From assembly GCF_039941195.1 (NCBI RefSeq), contig NZ_JBDVFA010000012.1:59183-123182 (forward strand): 64,000 bases of DNA, written 5' to 3'. Below, one piece after another: positions 35,546 to 45,827 of this stretch (its first letter is position 1; every line of letters starts with the position of its first letter). Position numbers and translations under genes: made by a program. The notes beneath the pieces were generated by a model. That model was given only the letters and a program-made list of their open reading frames with translations. It had not been told where the DNA came from and made no database searches. The DNA is from Aurantibacter_A sp039941195 (lineage in GTDB: Bacteria > Bacteroidota > Bacteroidia > Flavobacteriales > Flavobacteriaceae).

Positions 35546-38500
35546 TTAAAGCTTACGAGTTAGATTTCCTAAATTGTCAAAACAACGAATCTCTGTTGCT
35601 TGATTATTTATAGACAAACTTCTGCTTGATTGAGATTGAAAAGTATTACCCCAATAAAACTCATAAAGAGAAACTTGTCCATTTGAATATTTTACTTCTA
35701 CTTTAACTTCATTTGGTTCTATATCAAGTTTCCGTAAGTTTAAAGATTGTGAAGGTTTGAAGGCTTTTAAAGTATCATTGTTTTGAGATGCTACAATCAG
35801 ATTTTCATTGTCTGAGGTTGAAATGTAAACTAAAGCCTTAGCATTACCTGGAACGAAAAATTGACTTTTTTCTAAATCAATATTTAAGAAAGAACTATTG
35901 CCCGTATTTTTAAGCACTACTCCACTTAGTGCATCAGCTGGGCCTTGTTGAACTTCCATACCAAAATCATTTCCTACTAAAATCAAATCGATATAATTAT
36001 CTTCATCAATTTGCATGGGTAAAATTCCAAAAATGGGCCCTTTTTGAGCATCAATAGGTAAAGAATGTATTTTAAATTTATCATTGCCTAAATTCTCAAT
36101 CCATGAAGAATTCATGTAATTAAAAGAAAGTACTTTAGCACCATCTAATAAACCATCTGAGAACATTTCTTTTAAGGTCAGTTCTCCAAATTCTCCAAAA
36201 GAGTTAATAGATTTTCTAATACCTACATATTGTTTGGTGAGATCTTGCCAAGGATGATATAAATATTCTTTTCTTACTCCAATACTGTCACGCAAATAGT
36301 AAGACATTAACGGATCTATTTTTCCATTTTTATCTAAATCTTTAGCATATAACTTTATTGGTTCTTCAGGGGTACCTTTAAAGTTAATATTTGAGCCGTA
36401 ATTTCCCGCTATATAATCGGTATCACCATCATTGTCTAAATCAGCAGCGGCCAAACTATTCCACCATCCAAGATTTTCGTTCATTCCTGTGTTATCAGTA
36501 ATCTCCACTAGTTTACCATGGTCATTTTTAAAAAAACGAATCGGCATCCATTCACCTGCGAGTATTAAATCGGGCCAAAAGTCATTATTAAAATCTGTCC
36601 ATATAGCATCACTAATTAAACCTGAGAATTCTATTTCTTTGGACACTTCGTTTGTTACGTCTACAAATTTAGGCTGACTAGGAGTACTTTCGTTTCTTAA
36701 AATATATGATTTATCGGACAAAGGGTAGGAGAAGGGAAGAACACGACTGCCTATAAATAAATCTAAATCACCATCTCGATCAAAATCAGCTGCTTTAACT
36801 GTGCTAGAATTCGTTTTGAAAATGGGCAATGCATTTGTACTAATTTCAAAATTCCCTTTGCCGTCGTTGATAAGTAATAAGTCTTGATAATTTTGATGAT
36901 TTGCAGGATATTGTGCGCAACCGCGAGCAATATATAAGTCAAGATCTCCATCTGAATCTGCATCAAAAAGTAAAGTAGCAGAATCTTCTTCTAATTGTTC
37001 TTCACTTTTATAAGATACTTCTTTAGACTTAAAAGTGCCATCAGCATTCTGAATAAACCAATTCTCTGGATTACTTCTGCTTCCAGCAATAAACATGTCA
37101 TCTAGCGAATCACCATTAATATCTCCAACGGCTAAGGAGGGACCATACTGCGAAAATTTATGAGGAATAGTCGTTTGGAAATTAAAATCTATAAAATCCA
37201 TATCCGGCGAGAAATAATCTAATTTAAGAGTGTCACTTACTTCGCTAAAAAGAACATTTTTAGATATTGCTTTTTTACTGACAGCTATGGTATTTTTAAT
37301 ATCATACTTAATTTGTACTGTTGTATTATTAGAGATGTCTTTGATTTTTTGTAATCTACCACCTGGCCAAACTATTTTCAAACTATCAATTTTAGTGTCC
37401 TCCCCAAGTCCAAAATGAATTTTGTTTTCGGGTTGAGAAAGGTAGCCTCTACCAGTAATAATTGTTTTTTTCTGAGACTTCCCATTTGCATAAATTTCTA
37501 TAACAGAACCAATTGCTGCTGGGTTCTGTTCATTGCCAATTAATTGAAATCTGAGATGTTTTTTATTAGGCTCCAATTCAGTTGTTTTGTTTTCCATTAA
37601 AAGAACATCCTCATTGATGTTATTAATAATTAAATCTAAATCACCATCGGCATCCAAATCGCCATAAACAGCCCCGTTAGAATAAGTGCCAAAATTTAAT
37701 CCCCAATCACTAGTGACATCTTTGAAGGTTTTATCTCCATTATTTTTATAGATGAAATTTGGAATTTTTATCTGTGGTATTGCTGCTATTAGTCTTTCTT
37801 TTGAAACTAATTTACTTGCTGTAGCTCTAAAATCTCCAAAATCTCTATCGGTAACATCTTTTGGAAAGCCATTAGTGATTAACAAATCCTGAAAACCATC
37901 GTTGTCATAGTCGGCAAACAATGGCGCCCAACTCCAATCAGTTTCGTGAATACTAGCATACATTCCCAAATCTGAATAAATAGGCAAACCTGTTTCAGGA
38001 CTAAATCCTTGATTTATTTGTAGTGTGTTTCGTGTATATTGTTGTTCGTATTTATATTTTTTAGTAAAAACTTCTTTTTGATAATTACTTGGCCCCTGAA
38101 AAAGTTTTTTACGCTTATTATAATAGGGTTGCATTTCAGTTGTAAATAAATCTAATTTCCCATCATTATCTATATCAGCAATATCACTCCCCATGGAAGA
38201 GAGGCTAAAATGTTTAAACAAGTCACCTGCGCGATTTGAAAAAGTTCCATCTTGATTATTAATATAAACTAAGTCGTTGCTTAAGAAGTCATTGGCTACA
38301 TAAATATCCATCCACCCATCTAAATTGAAATCATTAATAAGGCTGCTATGACTGTATCCATGATATCTTATACCCGCACTATCTGATACGTTTACGAAAA
38401 CAGGTCTATTTAAAGAATCATTCCATTTATTTTCATACAAACGATCCTTTGAAGTTGATGTACCATCGTCTTCTAATGGACTAAATTGTGAAGGGTTAAT

Positions 38501-39106
38501 TCCTTCAATTCTGTTAACACCTATGAATAGATCTAAATCATTATCATTATCATAATCAAAAAATTGAGCATGTGAAGAATACGTGTCATCAGCAATTCCA
38601 TATTCCTCAGCCATTTCTTTAAAGACCGGGATACCATTTTTATTTAACCCTTGATGTATGTATAGTACGTTTTTTCGACGTAAAGAATCTTTATAGAAAG
38701 TATTGCAAACATAGATGTCTAAATTTCCATCGAGATTAAGATCAATCATCGAAATACCGGAAGACCATATCAGGGAATCTGGTTTACTTACATTGGCTTC
38801 TTTCGTAATATCTTGAAATTTCAATTTTCCTTTATTGAGATAAAGTTTATTGTCTACTTGATTGCCAGCTAAGAAAACATCATCAAGCCCATCGTTATTT
38901 AAATCACCAAGAGCAATTCCAGCACCATTGTAAACAAATTCATTGTCTAGTATATTAATAGAATCGTTTTCAAACAATTGATTATTAAATATAAGATTCG
39001 AAGAACTTTTATCAACTACTTCAAACCTTGAATTACGTATGTTTTCAGAACAGGCGCAGAGTAGCAAAAATAAACTGGCCAATATTATAAATAGATTTTT
39101 AGACAT
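35546..39106 (-). CDS. FG-GAP/VCBS repeat lipoprotein with ASPIC/UnbV domain
   Basis: The 1186-residue surface lipoprotein has a signal ending LLLCAC (likely Cys19). At least thirteen aspartate-rich calcium-loop repeats are visible, for example DLNNDGLDD (68-76), DFNLDGWMD, DIDNDGKLD and DLDADGDLD (483-491). An ASPIC/UnbV domain lies at about 530-600 (IGSVIEIYANGKSQKK, GYLSQPENKIHFGLG, IVWPGGRLQKI), with more repeats to the end. Such proteins are common beside SusC/SusD pairs in marine Flavobacteriia, and glycan binding or processing is presumed but unproven. It follows the susD terminator by about 50 bases, so it may be read through or have its own promoter. Confidence 0.85.
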   Translation of the reverse strand: MSKNLFIILASLFLLLCACSENIRNSRFEVVDKSSSNLIFNNQLFENDSINILDNEFVYNGAGIALGDLNNDGLDDVFLAGNQVDNKLYLNKGKLKFQDITKEANVSKPDSLIWSSGISMIDLNLDGNLDIYVCNTFYKDSLRRKNVLYIHQGLNKNGIPVFKEMAEEYGIADDTYSSHAQFFDYDNDNDLDLFIGVNRIEGINPSQFSPLEDDGTSTSKDRLYENKWNDSLNRPVFVNVSDSAGIRYHGYSHSSLINDFNLDGWMDIYVANDFLSNDLVYINNQDGTFSNRAGDLFKHFSLSSMGSDIADIDNDGKLDLFTTEMQPYYNKRKKLFQGPSNYQKEVFTKKYKYEQQYTRNTLQINQGFSPETGLPIYSDLGMYASIHETDWSWAPLFADYDNDGFQDLLITNGFPKDVTDRDFGDFRATASKLVSKERLIAAIPQIKIPNFIYKNNGDKTFKDVTSDWGLNFGTYSNGAVYGDLDADGDLDLIINNINEDVLLMENKTTELEPNKKHLRFQLIGNEQNPAAIGSVIEIYANGKSQKKTIITGRGYLSQPENKIHFGLGEDTKIDSLKIVWPGGRLQKIKDISNNTTVQIKYDIKNTIAVSKKAISKNVLFSEVSDTLKLDYFSPDMDFIDFNFQTTIPHKFSQYGPSLAVGDINGDSLDDMFIAGSRSNPENWFIQNADGTFKSKEVSYKSEEQLEEDSATLLFDADSDGDLDLYIARGCAQYPANHQNYQDLLLINDGKGNFEISTNALPIFKTNSSTVKAADFDRDGDLDLFIGSRVLPFSYPLSDKSYILRNESTPSQPKFVDVTNEVSKEIEFSGLISDAIWTDFNNDFWPDLILAGEWMPIRFFKNDHGKLVEITDNTGMNENLGWWNSLAAADLDNDGDTDYIAGNYGSNINFKGTPEEPIKLYAKDLDKNGKIDPLMSYYLRDSIGVRKEYLYHPWQDLTKQYVGIRKSINSFGEFGELTLKEMFSDGLLDGAKVLSFNYMNSSWIENLGNDKFKIHSLPIDAQKGPIFGILPMQIDEDNYIDLILVGNDFGMEVQQGPADALSGVVLKNTGNSSFLNIDLEKSQFFVPGNAKALVYISTSDNENLIVASQNNDTLKAFKPSQSLNLRKLDIEPNEVKVEVKYSNGQVSLYEFYWGNTFQSQSSRSLSINNQATEIRCFDNLGNLTRKL

Positions 39107-39154
39107 AGTTGAGCATGTGAATATTACAAAGATGCAAGTTGGTTTTTAAAGTAA

Positions 39155-39185
39155 CAAAAAACCCTGACCAATTATGATCAGGGTT
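39155..39185 (-). terminator. Rho-independent terminator after susD
   Basis: AACCCTGA (39160-39167) and TCAGGGTT (39178-39185) form an 8-bp stem with a 10-base loop. On the minus strand it is followed by a six-U run. It ends the susC-susD transcript before the ASPIC/FG-GAP gene. Confidence 0.8.
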
Positions 39186-39207
39186 GGTATAAATGATAGT
39201 ACTACTA

Positions 39208-40959
39208 TTAGTAATTAGGATTTTGAGTTAAGATTCCAGGTTGCAGGTCTATTTGAGCTTGTGGAATTGGTTGATACTCATTTTTGCCAGCAGAAAAACT
39301 AGCACCGCCAAATTTTTCTGATAAGTATTGAGACTCATAAGCTAAATATTCATTTAATTCTTCAGCTGCAATTCCCCATCGAACTAAATCGAAGAAACGG
39401 TGTCCTTCTCCTGATAATTCAAGTTTACGTTCGAAACGAACTGCTTGCGTAGCATATTCTTTATTTGGAAAAGATGTATATTCTGAAATCACATAATTAG
39501 CGGCATCTAAACCTGTGTCATAATCTTTTACCCAATACTCAGCTCGTGCAGCTCTTGCTCTTACTAGATTAACATATTCCATAGCTTTATCTAACGTACC
39601 TGCTTCTATTTCAGCCTCTGCAGCCATTAATAAAACGTCAGCAAACCTAATAATGTTATAATTCATAGTGGCATATCCTCTTGTCCATGAGCTGGTATCG
39701 GTATAATCCGCTTCTTGAGATTTATAGTAAATAAACTTTTTAGGAGAATATGGTCCACCATATCCAAAACTACGAATCCATGCAGAACCTGGGTGATCTT
39801 TCCAGTCTAAATAAGGTATACCCATTCGCCCAATAGAATGATCAATACGCGGATCTAATGGACCAGAATCTTCAACGAATGTTGCTTCATCTTCTTTATC
39901 TACTATAACATGTTTGAAGTTATTAGCCACTTCATTTGCAGGATCGTTATATGATTTGTCTAATAAAGGTAAACCTTCAGCAGTTGTTCTAAACGAATTA
40001 CCCAACTCAATACTTGGTTGAAAGAAACCACAACAGTTTCCAGGTCCTTCTGAACCTGTATTGTAAGGATAATTTAAATCATCAAAAGCATTGGCATTTT
40101 GAACATCACCCGTGTTTTTAGCAGATTCAACATCTAATACGGCTTCTGCATGGTTGTCGTTAGCTGAATCGAAGATTCTAGGATAATCATCTAATAAGGC
40201 ATATTTTAAGCCATTAGAGGTTACTCCATTTGCGATTACATCATCAAACCAAGTTTTCGCTTCAGCGTATTTACCTTGATATAATTTAGCTTTACCCATA
40301 TACGCAGCTGCAGCCCATTTATTAACTCTTCCTGCACCTGTTTCAGCAGCTAGGTTATCATATGCGTATTGAAAATCAGATTCAATTAAAGTCCATACAT
40401 CAGGAGTGTTAGCAAGCTCAATTATTTCCTCAGCAGCTACTGTTTCATCAAAAACAGGAATACTATTAAAGTGTTTTTTTAAATCAAAATAGTAGTGTCC
40501 TCTAAGTAATCTAGCTTGACCAGAAAGGTTCGCAGCATCGGCAGCACTAAGATCAGTGTTTGCTGCAACAGCACTTAATACAGAATTAGCTCTGCTAACC
40601 CCTTCGAAACGACCTCTCCATAAAAAGTCTAAATCGCCTTGTGTTGCATCGTGTGCATAACGCTGAACTGGGTTAATGGTACTATAGTCACCGGAATCTG
40701 TTCCTTTGTTAGCATCTCCTCCTAAAATTGATCCAGTTACCCAATGATTAGGGCCTTCAAATCTATTTCCAAATACACCATTTATTGCGGAGTATGTACC
40801 AATTAATAAATTTTCTATACCTTCTTTGGTTTGCACTTGTGCATCGGCCAAAGAACCAGTAGGAGTTACTTCTAAGAAGTCATCGCTACATGAAAATCCT
40901 AGTAATAGCACCATACTATATGCTATTAATTTGTTCGATTTTATTTTAAATGTTTTCAT
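39208..40959 (-). CDS. SusD/RagB-family glycan-binding lipoprotein
   Basis: The 583-residue outer-surface lipoprotein (signal VLLLGFSC, Cys24) forms the lid of a SusC transporter. It shows the family start CSDDFLEVTPTGSL and TPR-like helices (DLDFLWRGRFEGVSRAN, ARLLRGHYYFDLKKHF). The conserved C-terminal block is ADVLLMAAEAEIEAG, VRARAARAEYW, RFERKLELSGEGHRFFDLVRWG and NPNY. It lies 17 bases downstream of susC, a classic susCD operon. The glycan cannot be deduced; the nearby sulfatase suggests a sulfated one. Confidence 0.95.
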   Translation of the reverse strand: MKTFKIKSNKLIAYSMVLLLGFSCSDDFLEVTPTGSLADAQVQTKEGIENLLIGTYSAINGVFGNRFEGPNHWVTGSILGGDANKGTDSGDYSTINPVQRYAHDATQGDLDFLWRGRFEGVSRANSVLSAVAANTDLSAADAANLSGQARLLRGHYYFDLKKHFNSIPVFDETVAAEEIIELANTPDVWTLIESDFQYAYDNLAAETGAGRVNKWAAAAYMGKAKLYQGKYAEAKTWFDDVIANGVTSNGLKYALLDDYPRIFDSANDNHAEAVLDVESAKNTGDVQNANAFDDLNYPYNTGSEGPGNCCGFFQPSIELGNSFRTTAEGLPLLDKSYNDPANEVANNFKHVIVDKEDEATFVEDSGPLDPRIDHSIGRMGIPYLDWKDHPGSAWIRSFGYGGPYSPKKFIYYKSQEADYTDTSSWTRGYATMNYNIIRFADVLLMAAEAEIEAGTLDKAMEYVNLVRARAARAEYWVKDYDTGLDAANYVISEYTSFPNKEYATQAVRFERKLELSGEGHRFFDLVRWGIAAEELNEYLAYESQYLSEKFGGASFSAGKNEYQPIPQAQIDLQPGILTQNPNY

Positions 40960-40976
40960 ATTATTTTTTTGTCTAA

Positions 40977-43900
40977 TTATAATCCTAATTCTAAGCTAAA
41001 AACATAACTAGGTGTTACTGGGAAGTTACCCGTATCAACCCCAAAGTTTGTATCTGGACCAGCAACCATAGGATCTAAACCAGTATACTTCGTGATAGTC
41101 CAAATATTATTCGCAGCGAAACCAAGTTTCATTTTATTAATTCCAATTTTATCTAATAAGTTTTGATCAAACGCATAACTTAATGACAAGCGTTGTAATC
41201 TAAGATAGGAACCATCTTCTACATACCAAGAGTTAGCAGCACCTGATGTGTATAAATTAGTTGCTCTTTCAAAAATAGGAGCTTCAGCATTGTCCCCTAA
41301 TTCAGGTGTCCATGAATTTAGTACACGTTCTCCTTTAGCCGATCCTTCAAAGGTACCTTGAAAATCTGTGTACCATTTTGATTGGTTATAGATTTCGTTA
41401 CCTAAAGAAGCATACCAATAGGTTTCAAACTCAATATTTTTATACTTTAAGTTCAAAATAGCACCACCGGTAAAATCAGGTACCGCACTACCAATAAAGG
41501 TACGGTCATCAGCAGTAATAAGCCCATCCCCGTCAATATCTTCATATTTAAATCTACCTAAACTAGCTTCACGATTTAAACCTGCAGCTTCTCTTGCGTT
41601 ATTCTCTGCGTCTACATCAGCTTGAGAATTAAAATAACCTATCATCTTATAACCAAAAAATGAAGACATAGGCAAGCCTATTTGGTTTCTAACCATTGTA
41701 TTACCTCTAATTGATGGACCATCAAAATAGTCAATATTCGGAGCTAATGATGTTATTTCATTATTTAGGAAAGAATAATTGGTTGTTATTTCAAAAGATA
41801 AATCTTCAGTGAAATTCCCACGTCCAATAATTTGTAAATCTACTCCTTTGTTCTCCATAGAGGCTATATTTACAGCGGGAGCAGATGCCCAAGAACCTAC
41901 TACTGCAGGTAAAGGAACTTCATACAGTAGATCTTCAGTTTCTTTGGACCACCAGTCTAAAACAATATCTAATTTGTTATTGAAGAAACTAGCATCGAAA
42001 CCAATGTTTAAAGTAGTTGAAGTTTCCCATTTAGCAGCTGAGTTTCCAATTCTACTTCGTGCAAAACCTTCACTAGCACCATCATTGGTTCCGGCAATTG
42101 GATAGAAAGTTCTTGCTCTATCAGATCCATACAACGAATATTGGTTATTAGGGTCAACATTAGTATCGTTACCCATTTTACCCCAACCGCCTCTAAATTT
42201 TAAATCGGAAAGGACATCTTGATCTTGTAAGAATGGTTCGTCAATTACACGCCATGCAGCGGAAAATGCAGGGAAAACACCATATCTGTTTTCACTACCA
42301 AAACGTGATGATCCATCTCGCCTAACAACACCAGCTACATAGTATTTTTCATTAAAGTTATATTTTAATTCACCAAATACAGAAGAGTAGTTTGCGCCTT
42401 TATACCAATTACTTTGTACAACTGGGTTTTGTACAGCTGACAAATCTTGGTAATCTAAATCCGTTGAAAATGGATTTTGACCAGATCCAGAAATATTTCT
42501 ACCTGAACCTGTATTTAATGATTCTATACCCGCTAAAATTTTAATACCGTGCTTTCCAAATGTTTTTTCATAGGTTGCTGTATTGGTAAAAGTCCAATTA
42601 AAACCATATCCTCCGCCTTCTCCAAAAGAGTTATTGGCTTCAGTTTCAGAATCACCTAAATATTTGTAGTTATAATCAACATAATGGTAATTGTTATAAG
42701 TGCCACCAATACTTGTTCTAACTGTTAAACCTTCCATTATATTAAAGTTGGCATATAGATTACCAAAACCACCTATACTATAACTTTTATCGTCCCCTGC
42801 ATTTCGTTCAAGTCTACGAACTGGGTTTCTAGGATTATTGAAACCAGCTGCCTTAGTACTTGCATAACTGCCAAACTCGTCGTAAACTGGAATAATTGTT
42901 GGCATACGATAAGCAGATAAAACTTCAGACTCGTCATCTGCTACATCTACACCTCCACTACCACCAAAGATCCCAACGGCTGATCTATAGGTTGTTTGAA
43001 AATTTTCTCCAATACTCAACCAAGGTGTAACATCCCATTCAGAGTTAAATCTAGCTGTATATCTTTTGAACTCTTGCTCTAATACAATACCAGATTGTTG
43101 TTGTGAAGATAAACCTAAGTAATATCTGCTATTTTCACTACCACCTTTAAAACCCATTGAAAAACGAGTTTGTGGTGCAATTCTTGTGATTTCTTTATAC
43201 CAGTTAGTACCTTCAAGATTTGGTTTTATTAAAAAAGTTTCATCCGGATTTGCCGCGTATGCCGCCTGTATTGCAGCCATATCTACACTGCCATAAACCC
43301 CATTATCTCCATTGGCATGTAAATAATCCGGAAATGTAGGAGTAGCATTTGTGCCATATTGTGGATGATCATAATTTGGTAATGTACCTGGAGCTGTACC
43401 TTCAGCAATTGCATTATTTCGATACGACTGATGTGTCCATTCTGCCATTTCTTGCGGATTCAACATTTGCGGGGCGCCGGCGACATTTGGATCAGTAACA
43501 CCACTAATCAAGCTAATATTTAATTCCGATTTAGTATCACCTTTTCTTCCTTGCTTTGTGGTATAAACAATAACTCCATTTGCAGCTCTTGCGCCATAAA
43601 TTGAGGCAGCTGCCGCATCTTTTAATACAGAAGTATTTAAAATATCATCAGGGCTTAAAAAATCGATATTTGTAGTTGGTACACCATCTACCACATATAA
43701 TGGAGAGTTATTACCGAATGAGTTGAAACCACGAACTCTAATTTGACTTGTTGTTCCTGGTTGTCCATTAGAAATAACGGTAACACCTGCAACTCTACCT
43801 TGCAATTGCTGTTCAACATTACCAGAAGGTATTGCTGCTAGTTCTTCAGCTTTTACAATAGAGACTGCAGCCGTAGTTTCTCTTTTACTTTCTGTAGAAT

Positions 43901-44321
43901 AACCAGTTACAATTACTTCTTCGAGTGCAGCGGCATCTTCAATTAATGAAGCATTTACAGTTGAGTTGCCATTAACTGCGATTTCTTGAGCCTTAAATCC
44001 TATATAGCTAAATATCAAAGTCGCATCTGAATCTGCCTCTATAGTGAAGTTACCATCAAAATCAGTTTGTGTACCTGTAGTAGTGCCTTTTACTAGAACA
44101 TTTGCACCAGGCAATGGAGCACCCGTATCATCTGTTACAATACCAGTAATGGTAGACTGTACGGTATTATTAATTTTTACTTTAGTTAAATTAGTTTCTG
44201 GATTTGCCATTGCCATTTGAGCACCAAGGCAAATCACCAGCGTTAATAAACCTACAGAAAAAGAAGACCTCTTCCTTTTAGGCTTTAACGAAGCGAAATC
44301 GAATTTTAGATTCATAATCAT
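40977..44321 (-). CDS. SusC/RagA-family TonB-linked outer-membrane transporter
   Basis: The 1114-residue beta-barrel imports oligosaccharides using TonB energy. In order it has a signal peptide (to about residue 40), a CarboxypepD_reg-like domain (TGIVTDDTGAPLPGANVLVK, about 60-135), a TonB box-like EEVIVTGYST, and a plug (LQGRVAGVTV, GFNSFGNNSPLYVVDGVPT). A long barrel ends in PSYVFSLELGL with a terminal Leu after an aromatic-rich strand. No anti-sigma-interacting (STN) extension is evident, so regulation by an ECF/anti-sigma pair is less likely. No HTCS, ECF or other PUL regulator is encoded nearby. Confidence 0.95.
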   Translation of the reverse strand: MIMNLKFDFASLKPKRKRSSFSVGLLTLVICLGAQMAMANPETNLTKVKINNTVQSTITGIVTDDTGAPLPGANVLVKGTTTGTQTDFDGNFTIEADSDATLIFSYIGFKAQEIAVNGNSTVNASLIEDAAALEEVIVTGYSTESKRETTAAVSIVKAEELAAIPSGNVEQQLQGRVAGVTVISNGQPGTTSQIRVRGFNSFGNNSPLYVVDGVPTTNIDFLSPDDILNTSVLKDAAAASIYGARAANGVIVYTTKQGRKGDTKSELNISLISGVTDPNVAGAPQMLNPQEMAEWTHQSYRNNAIAEGTAPGTLPNYDHPQYGTNATPTFPDYLHANGDNGVYGSVDMAAIQAAYAANPDETFLIKPNLEGTNWYKEITRIAPQTRFSMGFKGGSENSRYYLGLSSQQQSGIVLEQEFKRYTARFNSEWDVTPWLSIGENFQTTYRSAVGIFGGSGGVDVADDESEVLSAYRMPTIIPVYDEFGSYASTKAAGFNNPRNPVRRLERNAGDDKSYSIGGFGNLYANFNIMEGLTVRTSIGGTYNNYHYVDYNYKYLGDSETEANNSFGEGGGYGFNWTFTNTATYEKTFGKHGIKILAGIESLNTGSGRNISGSGQNPFSTDLDYQDLSAVQNPVVQSNWYKGANYSSVFGELKYNFNEKYYVAGVVRRDGSSRFGSENRYGVFPAFSAAWRVIDEPFLQDQDVLSDLKFRGGWGKMGNDTNVDPNNQYSLYGSDRARTFYPIAGTNDGASEGFARSRIGNSAAKWETSTTLNIGFDASFFNNKLDIVLDWWSKETEDLLYEVPLPAVVGSWASAPAVNIASMENKGVDLQIIGRGNFTEDLSFEITTNYSFLNNEITSLAPNIDYFDGPSIRGNTMVRNQIGLPMSSFFGYKMIGYFNSQADVDAENNAREAAGLNREASLGRFKYEDIDGDGLITADDRTFIGSAVPDFTGGAILNLKYKNIEFETYWYASLGNEIYNQSKWYTDFQGTFEGSAKGERVLNSWTPELGDNAEAPIFERATNLYTSGAANSWYVEDGSYLRLQRLSLSYAFDQNLLDKIGINKMKLGFAANNIWTITKYTGLDPMVAGPDTNFGVDTGNFPVTPSYVFSLELGL

Positions 44322-44632
44322 TTGTTGTTTTGTTAGTTTAAATTAATCTTGAAATTGTAAGGTTTTTCAATGAAAGTGCGCAAGTTCACAGACATAGAAA
44401 AATTTAAAACAGTGTTAATATTAAGAAATAATTATGATATCCTACCAATAACTAATAATAATTTAACTGCGAATTTGTCAATATGGAATAAAATTATTGC
44501 TAAAATCGAATTTAAACCCAATAGAATATAGGGCTTATGTAATAATTTAAGAAATGATAATTTTTTAACTTTTCTTTTGTAGGATAAATTTCTAGGATGA
44601 TTTATTGGTGAATTATATTACGAAATCAAGTT
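44322..44632. other. 311-base intergenic region, susC upstream / methyltransferase downstream
   Basis: This is the longest gap in the window. It must contain the 3' end of the tsaD-to-methyltransferase transcript and the susC promoter, both on the minus strand. I see no strong hairpin, no exact TAnnTTTG box in the right direction, no RNA gene and no open reading frame of note. It is very AT-rich. susC expression may need a specialised sigma factor or activator. Confidence 0.5.
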
Positions 44633-45820
44633 TTATAAAGCGTCTATTTTAGCACACTTTAAAATTATTTTTTCATTTTCCATATTTCTAGTAAAAAACA
44701 AATAGACTTTTCCACCATCTTTAATATTATGTTTTTTTCTGATTTGCGCAACGCTTTCAGGAAAATTACGGATGCTAATATTGGCTTTGTTAAGATTTAA
44801 GCTTTTGAGTGCTGCTTTATTATAGGGTATAATCTTATTAATTAGGAATCGACGTCCGGGAAAATCAAGAAGATATTCAGAGGTATATAAATGACTATGC
44901 TCTTGTAGCTTCTTTACGTTTAATCTTTTACTAACAAGTTTAAATGCTCCAGACTTTAAAATTGCGGCATTTGGTTCATAAAGATAATTTAGAGGTAATG
45001 ATAAGTCCGTTAGTGCATTTACCTCATCATAATAATTAAATTCAAAGGATTGATTTTCATCCTTTTTAATATTAACAGTCTTTATTAATATTGACTCATT
45101 GTAATTTTTATTTAGTAGCCAGAGCAGTTCTTTTACTTCATTATTTACAGCAACAACGTGTATTTCTAAGACATTTTTAAGTTCTTTAATGCCATAAGAT
45201 AAATCATGTAGTGGTGAACTTTTTATTAAAACTGTTTCCGATTTATCAAAAAGAAAATCGAGATGCAATACAACATTTGGCCCGCAATCTGCAAATTGGA
45301 AAACTTTGCCTTTTACATCATTTCTTCTAGAGGGGTCTAAATAAATACAATCGAACTTCTTAGTTTTGTCGCATAGAAATGAAATTCCATCCTTAGGAAT
45401 TGATTGAATATTCTTTGCCCCAAGTATTTTATGATTATAGGCAGCAATTTGAGCTAATTCCGCATTTATTTCACAATAATAAACTTCGTTAAATAATTTG
45501 GAGAAAAAATACGAATCAACACCAAAACCTCCAGTTAAATCTATAAGAGAATTTCCATTAACTATTTGTGCTTTATAGTGAGCTGTAATTTCTGAAGAAG
45601 TTTGCTCTACATTGAGTTTTTTAGGATAATAAATTGCTTCAGTAGAAAACCAAGTTGGAAGTTTTTTTTGGCACTTTTTTTTTGACTCTATTTGTTGAAC
45701 TAACTCTTTTTGAGATACTTCCTTAAAAAGTTGCTTTTTTAATACTATTGACATTATATCTGAACCTAAATTTTCATTTATAAAATTCTGTATGTCAGTA
45801 TTTAGTATGTGTTTATTCAA
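44633..45820 (-). CDS. Class I SAM-dependent methyltransferase, THUMP-like (PG_1098 type)
   Basis: The 395-residue protein has a SAM-binding motif SLIDLTGGFGVDSYFFSKLF at about 92-111. YYCEINAELAQIAAYN (motif II acid) and a DPSRR catalytic-type motif (YLDPSRRNDVKGKVF) follow. The C-terminal part resembles the THUMP-like domain of Bacteroidota proteins related to PG_1098, which suggests an RNA substrate. The target is unknown. It is the last gene of the run starting at tsaD, 7 bases after the AI-2E permease gene. Confidence 0.82.
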   Translation of the reverse strand: MNKHILNTDIQNFINENLGSDIMSIVLKKQLFKEVSQKELVQQIESKKKCQKKLPTWFSTEAIYYPKKLNVEQTSSEITAHYKAQIVNGNSLIDLTGGFGVDSYFFSKLFNEVYYCEINAELAQIAAYNHKILGAKNIQSIPKDGISFLCDKTKKFDCIYLDPSRRNDVKGKVFQFADCGPNVVLHLDFLFDKSETVLIKSSPLHDLSYGIKELKNVLEIHVVAVNNEVKELLWLLNKNYNESILIKTVNIKKDENQSFEFNYYDEVNALTDLSLPLNYLYEPNAAILKSGAFKLVSKRLNVKKLQEHSHLYTSEYLLDFPGRRFLINKIIPYNKAALKSLNLNKANISIRNFPESVAQIRKKHNIKDGGKVYLFFTRNMENEKIILKCAKIDAL

Positions 45821-45827
45821 ATTTATA

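Noticed and set aside
44322..44632. Possible small RNA or tRNA in the longest gap
   Set aside because: No cloverleaf, strong stem or terminator is recognisable, and the region is uniformly AT-rich.
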